Positions 34,977 to 45,312 of a stretch of 64,000 nt of DNA are shown piece after piece. Within the stretch, counting starts at the first letter, position 1. Each line of letters opens with the position of its first letter. Source of the stretch: Steinernema hermaphroditum (taxonomy: Eukaryota; Nematoda; Chromadorea; Rhabditida; Steinernematidae). The position numbers and the translations under genes were made by a program. Where the stretch lies: assembly GCA_030435675.1 (NCBI GenBank), contig CM059622.1, positions 13,268,001 to 13,332,000 on the forward strand. Reading direction: 5' to 3'. Below the pieces are notes generated by a model. It made no database searches. It had not been told where the DNA came from and saw only the letters and a list, made by a program, of their open reading frames with translations.

Positions 34977-36006
34977 CATTGCGGTCTTCCGTCACCTTGT
35001 GAACCGCCACGCTTCAAAAGTCACACAACTACGAATGAAAGAGAGTCGAAGAAGTCACTTTATGGAGATTCTCCAAATAGGATTCCATGAGTAAACATCT
35101 TCTGAGTTAATCTTCTGCCTAAAGAGGCGGGCTCACGTACATCACTACAACAAGCTGAAAATGTGTAGATGGTGTGACCAAAGTAAAAAGCTGCTTTGTT
35201 ATCCTGTTATAGTGCGTACTACAGTGAGTGAATGAGAGTCGTGGGAGTGGCACTTTATGGAAATTCTCCAAATAGGAATCCGTGAGCAAACATCGTTCAA
35301 CCTGTGATGAGCATTTAAAGACTACAGTTGAAACTAACTCGATCATTAACCGAGACTTTGTGCCACCGATTACAAGCGATGTTGTGCAGTGCATAAGATG
35401 AAAACTGTGAAAGTGACACTTCAACTTCACCACAGAAGTCCTGCGTCAAATCCTCCCTCACAACTCCATCTATGGAACGCATCCTATCAGAGCTGTTTCC
35501 AAATGGTCAGTTCAGCAATATTCCCTCAAAAAAACAATGTGTTGCAGGGAGAGGAGCATTTCATTCGCAGAAACACCTTCCTTTCGGACTGAACGACTTC
35601 AGCAACGAACTACTTGTGGAACTCTTCTCTTACTTGAGATCGAAAAGTCTTGGATGTTGTCGTCTGGTGAACAAAAGATGGAATTCGATAATCCTCACCC
35701 ATTCGTTGGTCACATTCAAGTCAGTTCGTTTGGAAGCATTCCTCACTGGAGTCTTCTTTACAAAGTAAGGCCTCGTCCCCCCATCCCTGACTTAAAGACA
35801 TTTAGGGAATTCTACCGAAATTCCGCATATTGCCCACTGAATACTGTAATGCCAGCGAATATAAAAGCTATCGTTTTGACCATCTGCAAGACGGTCTCCC
35901 GCGAAATCTCCGTTTTCAAAGGCTCACCCTGTATGACAGACTATACGGGATTACAGGAGAGCTTTTTCAGTTAGCCCAGTTTTCGTGTTTGAAAAGGGTG
36001 ATACTG

Positions 36007-36134
36007 TGTTGCTGCCAATGATTTATTCAAAATACATCGGGGTTTTATGTCATTGAAAAGGGGGCGTATTAGACACAATACAGAAGTGGGAGAGATTCTT
36101 ACAAAGCTAACAACAATAATGATTAATTGTTACA
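36007..36134 (-). repeat. 3' LTR of the BEL/Pao element
   Basis: 128 bp, minus-strand start TGTAACA and end GCAACA (TG..CA). It carries AATAAA on the minus strand (36022-36027). It is identical to the other LTR at every base I compared. The polyprotein stop codon (36123-36125) lies inside it. Confidence 0.95.
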
Positions 36135-39100
36135 CTGGGGCCGACAGAGAAAGAGACAATTAAGGATCAGTGGCGCGACGAGAATGAGGAGAAATATGGT
36201 GAGTAACCCTTGAACGGTGGGGACTATCAGCGAGCTAAGGAGGACCGTGAGGGCTGAAGGGGAGTCCAGTGATTCGGGTTTGCTCAGCTTCCATTGAGGG
36301 GCTGCGTCGTCTTGGATGAAGTAGAGTTCTCCGGCCAAGTGCGCGGAAGAAACATGGGACGGGCAGCGGACGGTGCACTGTTCGGAGACCTGTGGATCAT
36401 CGAGTAGGATGTCGGTCTTCCGTTCTTCGTCGGTCGAACACTGAATAGTGAAGTCGTATTTTCCGCACCTTACTTGGGCTGTGGTAGATGCGAAATCTGT
36501 CGAGCACTTGTAGATGAGTGTCGCTCCATGTGTGCACGAGTAGCATCCTGTGAGGCTGATGAACTCGGCGGTGCACGTACTGTAGTCGAGGCGGGACAGG
36601 ACTTGGAGTCGGTGGACTGTGACCTGCAGCGTCACTGCTGAGCCTTGGAGCTTCTGGAGGATCTGTCCTTCTGATCTCTCAGCCAGATTGGCTTCGATGA
36701 TCTGTGGAAGCGCGGAGTCCTTGATAGCGTGCTGGAGCATCCGGTTTCCATCTGGTTGACAAACGGCGAGTCCATCGGCTTGGTGGCAGTTGAGAAGACG
36801 CGGATCGATGTGGCATTGCTGGGCTTCTGGATCGGAGCAATGGTAGGTCTTCGCATCGACGACTTGGAAGTCATTCAGGAGAGCTGATGATCTTGAAGAT
36901 GAGGCGAACCATCGGGCAGAAGATGCTGATGTCTCCGATTGAGTGATCGTGGCGACGGTGATGTTGTCCTTGGTGATCGATTCTCCCGGGGCGAGATGGA
37001 AGGAGAAGGTCTGCTCTTTTGAGTTCGTGGTGAGCTTGATGTCAACGATGGCAGAGGGCTTCCAGGAGCATCTTGTGATCTTCAGTGGCTCGGAGTCTGG
37101 AGATGGAACGGCGTACGTTCGGAAGAAGAGGCAGGCGTCGGTGCACATGAAGCATCCGCAGTTGAGGCAGCCGCAACTTTCTTCGCATTGTGTGACTCCG
37201 ATCAGCTGGTTGTATGGCTCGAATTCTGTGAGGTTTGCCGACGGCGGGAGCAGGGCGCAGTTTTGTCCGGTACAGCTTCCCATTCCGGGGCACCTCTTGC
37301 TGGAGACCGTGTTGAAGGTCACGGCTCTTGTGTAGAAGACTTCTACTGGATGACATGTGAGGACGGGCTGGGCGGTGATCTTCAGTGATCCTTGAGGTCG
37401 GAACTTGTTGTCTTGAAGGAGGGCGCATGCTTCTGTGTCGCTTCGGACGGTGAGGACAGTTGTCTTCTCGTAGGTGCATTCCACGTGGCCGTTGCGGTAG
37501 GTAGTGCAATCGGTCTGATCGGCTTGGAAGTTGGCGGAGGAGGTACACCCATGGACGGAAGTGATGAGGCAGACTAGTGCCATGGACATCAGTGGGATTT
37601 CTTCTCTGCTTGGCAGTCTCTTCCAGAGTGTGCTGACTTCTTCATTCTTCGCCTTCTTTCGTGGAAGCCTTCTTCTGCATCTCTGAATCTTCTTGATGAA
37701 GTGGATGATTTTCTTTGAGATGGCGATCTTCAGGCAGATGCTGACGACGGTGATAGTGATGAGGCCGGCGGTGCTGGCTACCACTCTTTCCCAGAAGCAG
37801 GCTGGGTTCATCCATACGTCGAGACAGAAGATGCATGTTCCGATCTTGCATAAGGATTGGCCTTCGCAAGTTTCTCGGGCTTCCCAGAGCAGGTTTCCGT
37901 GGTTCCAGGCACGTAGACGAGCTTCATGTCGGCTGAGGCGTTTTCCTTCCGGTGGGGTCAGAAACGCGTCAGTGATCTTCCTGAAGGTGAGGCAGGTGAC
38001 CGGTCGGTCTCTCTTGACGAGACAGATTTCGTAGAACTGCGACTTGCATTGGAGTGGGCTGCTTGTTGTCACTTGAAGTCCGTGGTCCGTGCAGCTGAGT
38101 GAAACGTTGCAGACAGGGGTCTCTTCTTCTGGCTCGGTGGGCTCTTCGTAGACGGTGGTGATAGAAGAGGACCATGCGCGGATGGGGACGTCCTTGGAGG
38201 GAGTCCGAATGAACTGGACTTCGAGATGAGGTGCTGCGCAGAAGCGGGTGGCGTTGGCTTGGCACTTGAAGCGTTGGCAGTAGGCGGCGTTTCCAGTGGT
38301 GGGGCCTTCTCCAAAGCAGCTTATGGAGTGGTTCTTGACGATCTGCCTGTGAACGATGTCGAGTCTTCTGATGTACGTCTGGCTGGAGTCGGGTAGTTCG
38401 ATCAGGAAGACGGATTTGTTGACGGGCTTTGTGAAAGTTCCCGTCGGCTCCAAGTGAATCGGGTCCTGCATGGCGCTGATTGCCTTGTGGGCGGCTTCAT
38501 CGGTCGTCTCTTCTTTGATCCTTGAGTCCAAAGTGCAGTCGTTTGCCCAGTCGGGGCATTTGCAGGGCGGGTCACATGGTGATTTGCTAGTATCGGGGTC
38601 GTCCAACGGCCGGATGTGTTGATCTCCGCAGTCGAGCTTCATCCAGCAGGTACGATTCTTGCTTTCTGATTGGAGGACGACATAGCCTTCTGATACGCAT
38701 GCTTCGTGGTAGATCGGGGTCGAGTTGATACCACATTTGCCGATGTGGGTTGTGTGAGCTGATGGGAGGCAGGAGATGATGGCGACGATCGTGAGCACGA
38801 AGAAGCTGATCTTGTTTCGGGATCGAAGGTTGTAGTTGTGCTTCGGAGGGTCAGTCTTTGACTTCGGCTTCTTCTGGACGGTTTTGGAGAGTTCGTCCGT
38901 TCGGTCGGTGTTGTGGTCATCGGGTGATGTTACTGATGATTGATCGCTTCCCTGCTCTTCCTGTTCTTTCGCTGCTGGTGGGCATTCGGAAACTTCATCT
39001 GCTCGGTCGTCTTCGGCTTCAAGGGGGTAGAGCGTGGCGATCGATCTTCTGTACTTCTTTCCATCAGCGGTTTGGACTTCAACTGATCGGACGTGATGAT

Positions 39101-42100
39101 CTTCACTGGGGAGAAGGGTGCAGATTCGGGCCCATTTCCATTTGTTGCGCGGCTGATTCGGATCTTCGACGATGACAACTTCGTTAAGGCGAGGTTGCCT
39201 TTGGAGGGCTCCTTTCGGCTGTTTCAGTCCCTTCTTCGATCGGTCGGCCAGAATTGGGAGGTATTCTTCTTTCCAGATTTGCCAGAAGCGGTTGCAGCGT
39301 TGTTCCGTGATTTTCCAGTTCAGGGCCAAGTCTGGTTTGGAGTTCCAGTCATGGTCTTCTTCTTCCTTGTCGTCGAGGGATGGGCATGCCGGAATTGTAA
39401 CGTTTCCATTCGGGATCAGGAGGTCGATCGGACGGAGGATGCGGCCTTCTTGAGAGCAGTAAGTGAGTGGTCGTGAGTTCACCACTGCTTCAGCTTCCGT
39501 GACCAAGGTGATAAAATCGTGCTTCTCGATTAACTTCTTTCCGATTGAGCGTCGCAGAGCTTCCTTGATGGTCTTGATCATCCGTTCGTACACTCCTCCG
39601 CACCAGGGGGAGAGGGCGGGGATGAATTTCCAGGTGATGTTCTGCTTCTCCATGTAGTCGGTGATGATCTTCTCTGCTCCACGGAAGTTAGTGCCATTGT
39701 CGCTCAGCATAGTCTTCGGGAATCCTTTTCTTGCTACGAATCGGCGGAAGCAACGGAGGAATTCTTCTGTCGAGAGGTTATCTGCTACTTCGATGTGGAC
39801 GGCTCGAATCGTCAGGCATGTGAAGACTGCCATCCAGAGTTTGACGATTCCGGAGTTGGCCCTCACGTTGAATGGGCCTGCGTAGTCGACGGCTGAGGCT
39901 TCGAACGGTTGATGACGGTTGACACGGCTGGACGGGAGTTGTGGAAGCTTCGGTACGCGGAAGGGTTGGATCTTCTGATTTCGGCAGTGCTGGCATTTCT
40001 TCAGGGTTTTCTTCACTTGACGACGGATCTGGGGGATGTAGAAGAATTGTCGGAGCTGGGTGGCGACGTGATCAATGCTGCTGTGGATCGTTCGTTCATG
40101 GACATCACAGATGATGAGGTGTGTGAGCCAGTGGTCCTTGGGAAGGTAGATCGGATTTCTAGCGTCTTCGGACATTGAGCTTTTTCCCATACGGCTTCCA
40201 ACGCGGATGATCTTCTGTTCGTCTTCGTAGAGCTGCAGTCGTGAGAATTCGGCTTTCGATGGCGGCTTGTTGCGTTGCGCTTCGATGACCAGGTGTCGGA
40301 AAGCTGTTCTTCTTGATGGTTGTAGCGGCTTCTTCATGAGGGTTTTCGAGACGTTGTAGATGAAGAGAAGGATCATCAGCATGGTGGAGATCAGTTTGGA
40401 CAGTGTACTGAATCTCGTGGTGTCGAGCATGGGCTGCTGCGGAACGGGTGTCGTCACTGGGGCGGCTACGACTTCGGGGAGGACTTTCGGAGTCTCTTCT
40501 TGAAGGGTGGTCTTCTCAGGGAGGTCGTCGGGCCATGCGTCTTCCGGAAGTTCGAGGAACGGCGGTCCGTGCCACCAGAGCTTCGAGTTCTTGAGCTGTT
40601 CGGCGGTACATCCTCTTGTCGCAATATCGGCCGGGTTGTTCTTCGTGTTGACGTACCGGAGGGTGAAGTTGTGCTGACGGATCTCTTCGACTCTTCTCTG
40701 GACGAATGCGGGAAGGCTGACGTCCTTGTTCTTGCACCAGCTGAGGACGATGGCGCTGTCGGACCAGATGTAGACGCGCTCGGAGATGGGTGCAACGGAG
40801 CTTTCGCGGACGAAGGATGCGAGTCGGGTTCCGATCAGGGCGGCGAGAAGTTCCATTCGAGGGATGGTGAGGCCTTTTAAGGGAGCAAGGCGACATTTTG
40901 CGACGAGAAGCTTCGGCTGGTGGCGGCGATCGGGTGCTTTCAGGTACACACATGCGGCATACGCGTTTTTCGATGCATCGACGAAGACGTGAACGTCGTG
41001 GGTGGTCTTCGGTTCGATGGCGATGCGGGGCAAATCGATAACGACGTTCGTTGTATCGATTAGTTTCGCCAGAACAGCTGATTGGCGTTCGTCGAGTGTG
41101 TCGTCCCATTGCTTGTCGGTTCGCCATAGTTCCTGGATGAAGAGGCGGAACGGGAGGACGACGGGCGTCAGGAGGCCCATGGGGTCGAACAGGGTGCTGA
41201 TCTTCCGCAGAAGTTGACGTTTGGTTGAGCATCCATCCATGATGGGGAGAGAGAAGCTGATTTCGTCCTTTTCGAGTGACCATGAGATTCCCAGGAACGA
41301 AGTCGAATCGGGTGCCTTCCAGAGCTGGTTGAGAGACTTGTCGGAGGACTTGTGCTGGCATAGGTTCATTCCGATTTCAGCGAATCGTTCGCAGGCTAGC
41401 TTCATCTTCTCTTGGGTTTCTTCAATCGATCCGGCTCCGAAGATGGTGTCATCCACGTAGGTATTCTGCAGTAGCTCTTTGTCGAGAGGAGTGTTGGTCT
41501 TCTCGAGGTGGGTCTTGAGGACGGCTGCGAGCAGAAAAGGGCTGGATACGGTCCCGAAATTCATGCGACAGAAGCGGTAGTACTGGAGGTTCTCTTGAGT
41601 GAACGGCTTGTTCCAGTCTTTCGGGACGATGAAGCGAAGAAGATCACGGTCGGGCTTGTTGATTCCTATTTGAAGGAAGCACTTTTCTACGTCAGCGGTG
41701 GCGACGATTTCATATTCGCGGAAGCGAATGAGCAGCTTCAGGAGTGATGGGAGCATGTTTTCTCCGGGGTACAGCAGCTTGTTCAGCGACAACGATCCTT
41801 TGGTGGCGGCGGAAGCGTTGTGGACGAGGCGATACTTCGTTGTCGTTGACGTCTTCTTCTCAACGATGTGGTAAGGGAGATACATCGTGATACCAGTAGG
41901 GTTATCTCGTTCTTCATCTGGGATCTTCTCGGCGATTCCTTCTTTGTCCCATTCGGCAACGGTTTCGATGATCTTCTCTTGTATGATCGGCTTCTTCTTA
42001 GTCGTATTCTTCAGGGCGATGAGGTGGCTAATCGCAAGGCCTTCGTTCGAGGGTACGTTGATGTCTCGATCCTTCAGGGGGAGGCTGACGTGGTAGCGGC

Positions 42101-44144
42101 CTTCTTTGTAGGTGACTGTCTTCCGGAACAGATTCCATGCGGCTTCGTCTTCCTTCTCGTTGGGATCTTCTCGTATCCCGATCGTTTCCATGTCGAACCA
42201 TTTGTTGATCTGGATTTCCGAGCTCTCTTCGGGAGCAGCGAGGGTGATGGCGCCGACGGTTGGACTGGAGGAAGGAGTGGGTAGGTAACCGGCAAGGACG
42301 TCTCCAACGGTCGTGGTGATGACTTGGAGTCCGTTGAAGTTTCCATTACAGCGTTTTTCGACGAAGGAGAAGAAGTAGTCCATTCCAATCAGGATAGAAG
42401 GAGTGCGGCATTCGACGGTGATGGCTGACGGGGCTTCTGAGTTTCTGGCTTCTAGACGAACGGTCTTGATGGGCTTCAGCAGCTTGTCAACGCAATGGAC
42501 CTTGATCTTCCGGACACGGCCATCGGTCTGGATGATGCCGATGGTGTAGCGAGTGTAGTCGATTGAAGTTGATCCATTGAAGACGTTGACGGCCATCTTT
42601 CCGGAGATTCCACCAGTGAGCTTGAGGGCTTCGGCGAGCTTCTTTGTGATAAATGAGATCTGCGATCCTGTGTCGAAGAAGACCAGTGCGTTCACCTTAG
42701 CTCCAGTCGACAGGTTCTGGGTCGGAGCTTCTTTGGTCATCAGGAGGAGTTCTCTTGACGAATCTTCGTGGGATGCGGCAGCACTGGTGATTATGGTAGC
42801 AGTCGTGATCACTTCAGCTTCGGCTTCGGGTGTGGAGACGATGGGAGCGGCCGTGGTCTTTGATTTCTTCAGACAGACGATGGAGAGATGGTTTCGACGA
42901 TTGCAGTTCGTGCATGTGACCTTTGTTCTGCACTTCTTCGACATGTGTCCTATCTTCAAGCATTTGAAGCAGACGTTCTTCAGTTCCTTCAGACGTTCCA
43001 TGCGCTTCTCGGGTGAGAGGTAGGAGCGGCAGTTTTCTGTCTTGTGGGACTTCGGGCCATCCTGATGGAAGATGCATGAATGGGCTTCTTCAGCGTCTGG
43101 AGTGGTCTTCGTTGCCTTCTGGTTCTTGGTGGAGTTCTTCTGGCGACGAGAGTTGTCTGCCTTCTGGATGGACATCGTGGTAACGGCCTGGGTTTCCGTG
43201 TCTTCTTGGGTGATTTCAGCGATGGCGAGGATCTGCTGAAGTGCGCTTCTGAGCTTCGTCATGGTCCAATCTTCTTCATTGATCTGGCGGGCGAAGATGT
43301 GGTTCTGGAGCCATTTAGGGAGCTTCTTCTCGATGCTGAGACGGACAGGCATCGCATTGATGTCAAGTGCCATGTTTTCCATCTGCAGAAGTACCGTTTC
43401 CATACGGTCGACGAATCTTCTGGTTTCTGAGACGGATTCTCCATTGCATGACAGGGCGTCGAGTGTGGCGTAGATGTCTCGGGTGATGAGCTGTGGGTTT
43501 CCGAAACGTGTTTGCAGCTTCATCCAGCAGGTCTTGTAGTTTTCTCCAACCAGTTGGAATCCGGCGACGACTTCAGCTGCTGGTCCTTCCAGGGAGTGCA
43601 GGAGGTAGTTGAGCTTCGTGGCGTCGGTCAGGTCTTCGCGGGCGTTGACGGCGGCTTCGAAGGATTGGGAGAAGCGGGGCCAGTCTCGGGGCAATCCGTT
43701 GAACTTCTTCAGATCGTACTTCGGAAGTCGGATTTGCTGCGCGGCGGTGGAGTAGACGCTAGACGGGGATGGCGAGGCACGGGTCGAGGGCACTGTAGGT
43801 GACAAGGTTTCCAACTGCGAAAGTACCTTTTTGGAGTGCTCGATGGTGAAGTCCGGGCCTTCATCTGCTGTCATGTAGGTTGCCATGACTTGATTTTCGG
43901 TGTTTCGGGCTTCGGGGCTCATCACGGCGATCATCGTTCTCCATTCGCGTTCGAGGTGATCGAATTCGGCCAGGGTTGACCGAATGCCTTGGGCGTGTCG
44001 TTGGAGAGACTTACGGAGTTCGGTGGAGGCTTCTCGATCTTCCTGGGCTTCCCGGAGTTTATCGTACTCCGTGTTGACTTCGGCGAGGGTTTGCTTCAGT
44101 CTGTTCAGGTGCCTGGTGAACCGCGAGCGGAGATGCGTCGACAT
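36123..44144 (-). CDS. BEL/Pao gag-pol-env polyprotein, 2,673 residues, intact
   Basis: Start Met at 44144, 178 bases after the 5' LTR. In order: a gag-like part (about residues 1-380), zinc knuckles (CFKCLKIGHMSKKC near 390), aspartic protease (DTGS near 490), reverse transcriptase with YVDD near 895, RNase H (VFVDAS near 1055), a zinc-binding and integrase core (Asp near 1418, SDNG near 1478, Glu in YERMIK near 1518), and a C-terminal integrase extension to about 1710. Then comes a membrane-type region of about 960 residues: a hydrophobic segment near 1785, another near 2120, a signal-like stretch near 2190, a Cys-rich ectodomain resembling phlebovirus-type Gc proteins found in other nematode BEL elements, and a terminal anchor near 2640-2665. 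There are no stops or frameshifts, so it may be active. Confidence 0.9.
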   Translation of the reverse strand: MSTHLRSRFTRHLNRLKQTLAEVNTEYDKLREAQEDREASTELRKSLQRHAQGIRSTLAEFDHLEREWRTMIAVMSPEARNTENQVMATYMTADEGPDFTIEHSKKVLSQLETLSPTVPSTRASPSPSSVYSTAAQQIRLPKYDLKKFNGLPRDWPRFSQSFEAAVNAREDLTDATKLNYLLHSLEGPAAEVVAGFQLVGENYKTCWMKLQTRFGNPQLITRDIYATLDALSCNGESVSETRRFVDRMETVLLQMENMALDINAMPVRLSIEKKLPKWLQNHIFARQINEEDWTMTKLRSALQQILAIAEITQEDTETQAVTTMSIQKADNSRRQKNSTKNQKATKTTPDAEEAHSCIFHQDGPKSHKTENCRSYLSPEKRMERLKELKNVCFKCLKIGHMSKKCRTKVTCTNCNRRNHLSIVCLKKSKTTAAPIVSTPEAEAEVITTATIITSAAASHEDSSRELLLMTKEAPTQNLSTGAKVNALVFFDTGSQISFITKKLAEALKLTGGISGKMAVNVFNGSTSIDYTRYTIGIIQTDGRVRKIKVHCVDKLLKPIKTVRLEARNSEAPSAITVECRTPSILIGMDYFFSFVEKRCNGNFNGLQVITTTVGDVLAGYLPTPSSSPTVGAITLAAPEESSEIQINKWFDMETIGIREDPNEKEDEAAWNLFRKTVTYKEGRYHVSLPLKDRDINVPSNEGLAISHLIALKNTTKKKPIIQEKIIETVAEWDKEGIAEKIPDEERDNPTGITMYLPYHIVEKKTSTTTKYRLVHNASAATKGSLSLNKLLYPGENMLPSLLKLLIRFREYEIVATADVEKCFLQIGINKPDRDLLRFIVPKDWNKPFTQENLQYYRFCRMNFGTVSSPFLLAAVLKTHLEKTNTPLDKELLQNTYVDDTIFGAGSIEETQEKMKLACERFAEIGMNLCQHKSSDKSLNQLWKAPDSTSFLGISWSLEKDEISFSLPIMDGCSTKRQLLRKISTLFDPMGLLTPVVLPFRLFIQELWRTDKQWDDTLDERQSAVLAKLIDTTNVVIDLPRIAIEPKTTHDVHVFVDASKNAYAACVYLKAPDRRHQPKLLVAKCRLAPLKGLTIPRMELLAALIGTRLASFVRESSVAPISERVYIWSDSAIVLSWCKNKDVSLPAFVQRRVEEIRQHNFTLRYVNTKNNPADIATRGCTAEQLKNSKLWWHGPPFLELPEDAWPDDLPEKTTLQEETPKVLPEVVAAPVTTPVPQQPMLDTTRFSTLSKLISTMLMILLFIYNVSKTLMKKPLQPSRRTAFRHLVIEAQRNKPPSKAEFSRLQLYEDEQKIIRVGSRMGKSSMSEDARNPIYLPKDHWLTHLIICDVHERTIHSSIDHVATQLRQFFYIPQIRRQVKKTLKKCQHCRNQKIQPFRVPKLPQLPSSRVNRHQPFEASAVDYAGPFNVRANSGIVKLWMAVFTCLTIRAVHIEVADNLSTEEFLRCFRRFVARKGFPKTMLSDNGTNFRGAEKIITDYMEKQNITWKFIPALSPWCGGVYERMIKTIKEALRRSIGKKLIEKHDFITLVTEAEAVVNSRPLTYCSQEGRILRPIDLLIPNGNVTIPACPSLDDKEEEDHDWNSKPDLALNWKITEQRCNRFWQIWKEEYLPILADRSKKGLKQPKGALQRQPRLNEVVIVEDPNQPRNKWKWARICTLLPSEDHHVRSVEVQTADGKKYRRSIATLYPLEAEDDRADEVSECPPAAKEQEEQGSDQSSVTSPDDHNTDRTDELSKTVQKKPKSKTDPPKHNYNLRSRNKISFFVLTIVAIISCLPSAHTTHIGKCGINSTPIYHEACVSEGYVVLQSESKNRTCWMKLDCGDQHIRPLDDPDTSKSPCDPPCKCPDWANDCTLDSRIKEETTDEAAHKAISAMQDPIHLEPTGTFTKPVNKSVFLIELPDSSQTYIRRLDIVHRQIVKNHSISCFGEGPTTGNAAYCQRFKCQANATRFCAAPHLEVQFIRTPSKDVPIRAWSSSITTVYEEPTEPEEETPVCNVSLSCTDHGLQVTTSSPLQCKSQFYEICLVKRDRPVTCLTFRKITDAFLTPPEGKRLSRHEARLRAWNHGNLLWEARETCEGQSLCKIGTCIFCLDVWMNPACFWERVVASTAGLITITVVSICLKIAISKKIIHFIKKIQRCRRRLPRKKAKNEEVSTLWKRLPSREEIPLMSMALVCLITSVHGCTSSANFQADQTDCTTYRNGHVECTYEKTTVLTVRSDTEACALLQDNKFRPQGSLKITAQPVLTCHPVEVFYTRAVTFNTVSSKRCPGMGSCTGQNCALLPPSANLTEFEPYNQLIGVTQCEESCGCLNCGCFMCTDACLFFRTYAVPSPDSEPLKITRCSWKPSAIVDIKLTTNSKEQTFSFHLAPGESITKDNITVATITQSETSASSARWFASSSRSSALLNDFQVVDAKTYHCSDPEAQQCHIDPRLLNCHQADGLAVCQPDGNRMLQHAIKDSALPQIIEANLAERSEGQILQKLQGSAVTLQVTVHRLQVLSRLDYSTCTAEFISLTGCYSCTHGATLIYKCSTDFASTTAQVRCGKYDFTIQCSTDEERKTDILLDDPQVSEQCTVRCPSHVSSAHLAGELYFIQDDAAPQWKLSKPESLDSPSALTVLLSSLIVPTVQGLLTIFLLILVAPLILNCLFLCRPQCNN

Positions 44145-44309
44145 GGTCGGTGGTTCAGGTGATTGGCGGCGAGTCGGGGCCGGCGTGGGAGAGGCACGGC
44201 CTTTGGGGGATCTCCGGCGGGGACGGTGGGGGCAACTTTGCCTCTTCAGGGGTCGACGTCGGCCGGCGATCGGTGGAAGAATGCGCAGAGCGGCGATGTT
44301 TTCGACTTT

Positions 44310-44321
44310 GCCGATGCACCA
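44310..44321 (-). other. Primer binding site, tRNA-Gly type
   Basis: One base inside the 5' LTR the minus strand reads TGGTGCATCGGC, complementary to a tRNA 3' end GCCGATGCACCA. This fits nematode tRNA-Gly, the common primer of BEL elements (recalled, not searched). Confidence 0.75.
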
Positions 44322-44322
44322 A

Positions 44323-44450
44323 TGTTGCTGCCAATGATTTATTCAAAATACATCGGGGTTTTATGTCATTGAAAAGGGGGCGTATTAGACACAATACAGA
44401 AGTGGGAGAGATTCTTACAAAGCTAACAACAATAATGATTAATTGTTACA
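44323..44450 (-). repeat. 5' LTR of the BEL/Pao element
   Basis: 128 bp, identical to 36007-36134. The transcript should start here and run toward lower coordinates. It carries AATAAA at 44338-44343 (minus strand). Confidence 0.95.
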
Positions 44451-45312
44451 TACTGTGCAATCTCACTGGGTACTTAGAAAGCGACATTGAAGAGCTTTGG
44501 TGCACTTTGATGAGTTGTCGACAATTGGAACAAATCGACTTCGAGAAATGTGACGGTATCCCCTTGTCCGCCCTTAAATCTGAAAATCGGGTGGCTCATC
44601 CACGACTCAAGGTGAGTTCGTCAGCGCATGAAGTCCAAGACACTGAAATTCGATTGATTTCATCTTGACTACTTGTGACTAGATACTTTTTAAATTGTTA
44701 TTTGCAGGCCTTGTCTTTGCACAATATCCCGATAAGTGTAGACGATTTCGTCCACTTCCTAACCTACGTCGCCGACAATGTCGATTGTGAGGCAGTGATG
44801 TGGAAGTCGCGAAAGGAAGTCAGAAAGATTGTAAAGGTACTCGCACTTCCTCTTTAACATGAGGGCGTCCTAAAAAAGGCTTCGGGCAAGGCTGACATTG
44901 CTCAATGCTTGTGATCCATGAAAATGAAAACTCATCTTTCGTGCGAGTCTTTTCAACGGCGGGAAATATTTCGATGTAGTCAGGTTTTACCGATCATGAG
45001 TTACCAGTGAGGAACGACACCCTTAGCCGAAGCTTTTTTCGTTTCTGACCTCTACTCTTACAGTACGACTTACTTCAGTGTCTTCTCTTTCATGGACGAC
45101 AATGCGAGCTATTTCTGTGCCCAGCAAAGCCACACTCAAAAGTTTTTTCTCACCTTAAGTTCCCGAACCAAGCTGTGAACTTTCGGAAGAACGAGGAGGA
45201 GATGGTCATGAACGTGTTTGCTGGCTGGAAGATCAATGTATCCTTGTTTTTCGACTCTGTGAACATAGAAATGTTTCCTCGTAACAAAAACCGGAGACGT
45301 CGCACTCGTTGA

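Larger units (their letters stand above)
36007..44450 (-). mobile_element. Full-length BEL/Pao LTR retroelement with env-like region
   Basis: 8,444 bp on the minus strand, bounded by identical 128-bp LTRs and a 5-bp target duplication TACTG (36002-36006 and 44451-44455). It has a tRNA-Gly-type primer site and one uninterrupted frame for gag, protease, RT, RNase H, integrase and an envelope-like part. It is inserted in the F-box pseudogene. I do not see a clear polypurine tract next to the 3' LTR. Confidence 0.95.
35472..45312 (+). pseudogene. F-box protein copy 2, split by a retroelement
   Basis: Paralogue of the gene at 27388. Exon 1 is 35472-35764, exon 2 is 35806-36006 continued at 44456-44611 after the insertion, exon 3 is 44708-44836 and exon 4 is 45079-45312. 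The F-box (RLVNKRWNSII) and the DDFVHFL part are well kept. Two breaks are seen. A BEL/Pao element sits in exon 2, in antisense. Leaving the insertion aside, exon 2 is also 5 bases longer at its 5' end than in copy 1, which shifts the frame unless another acceptor is used. Exons 3 and 4 remain open and similar to copy 1, so inactivation is recent. Confidence 0.8.

Noticed and set aside
38858..44337. Many plus-strand frames of 60-170 residues inside the retroelement
   Set aside because: They are shadows of the intact polyprotein, with no splice context or conservation.
36007..44450. Ty3/Gypsy retrovirus-like element
   Set aside because: Domain types (DUF1759-like gag, DUF1758-like protease, Pao-type RT) and the tRNA-Gly primer site fit BEL/Pao.
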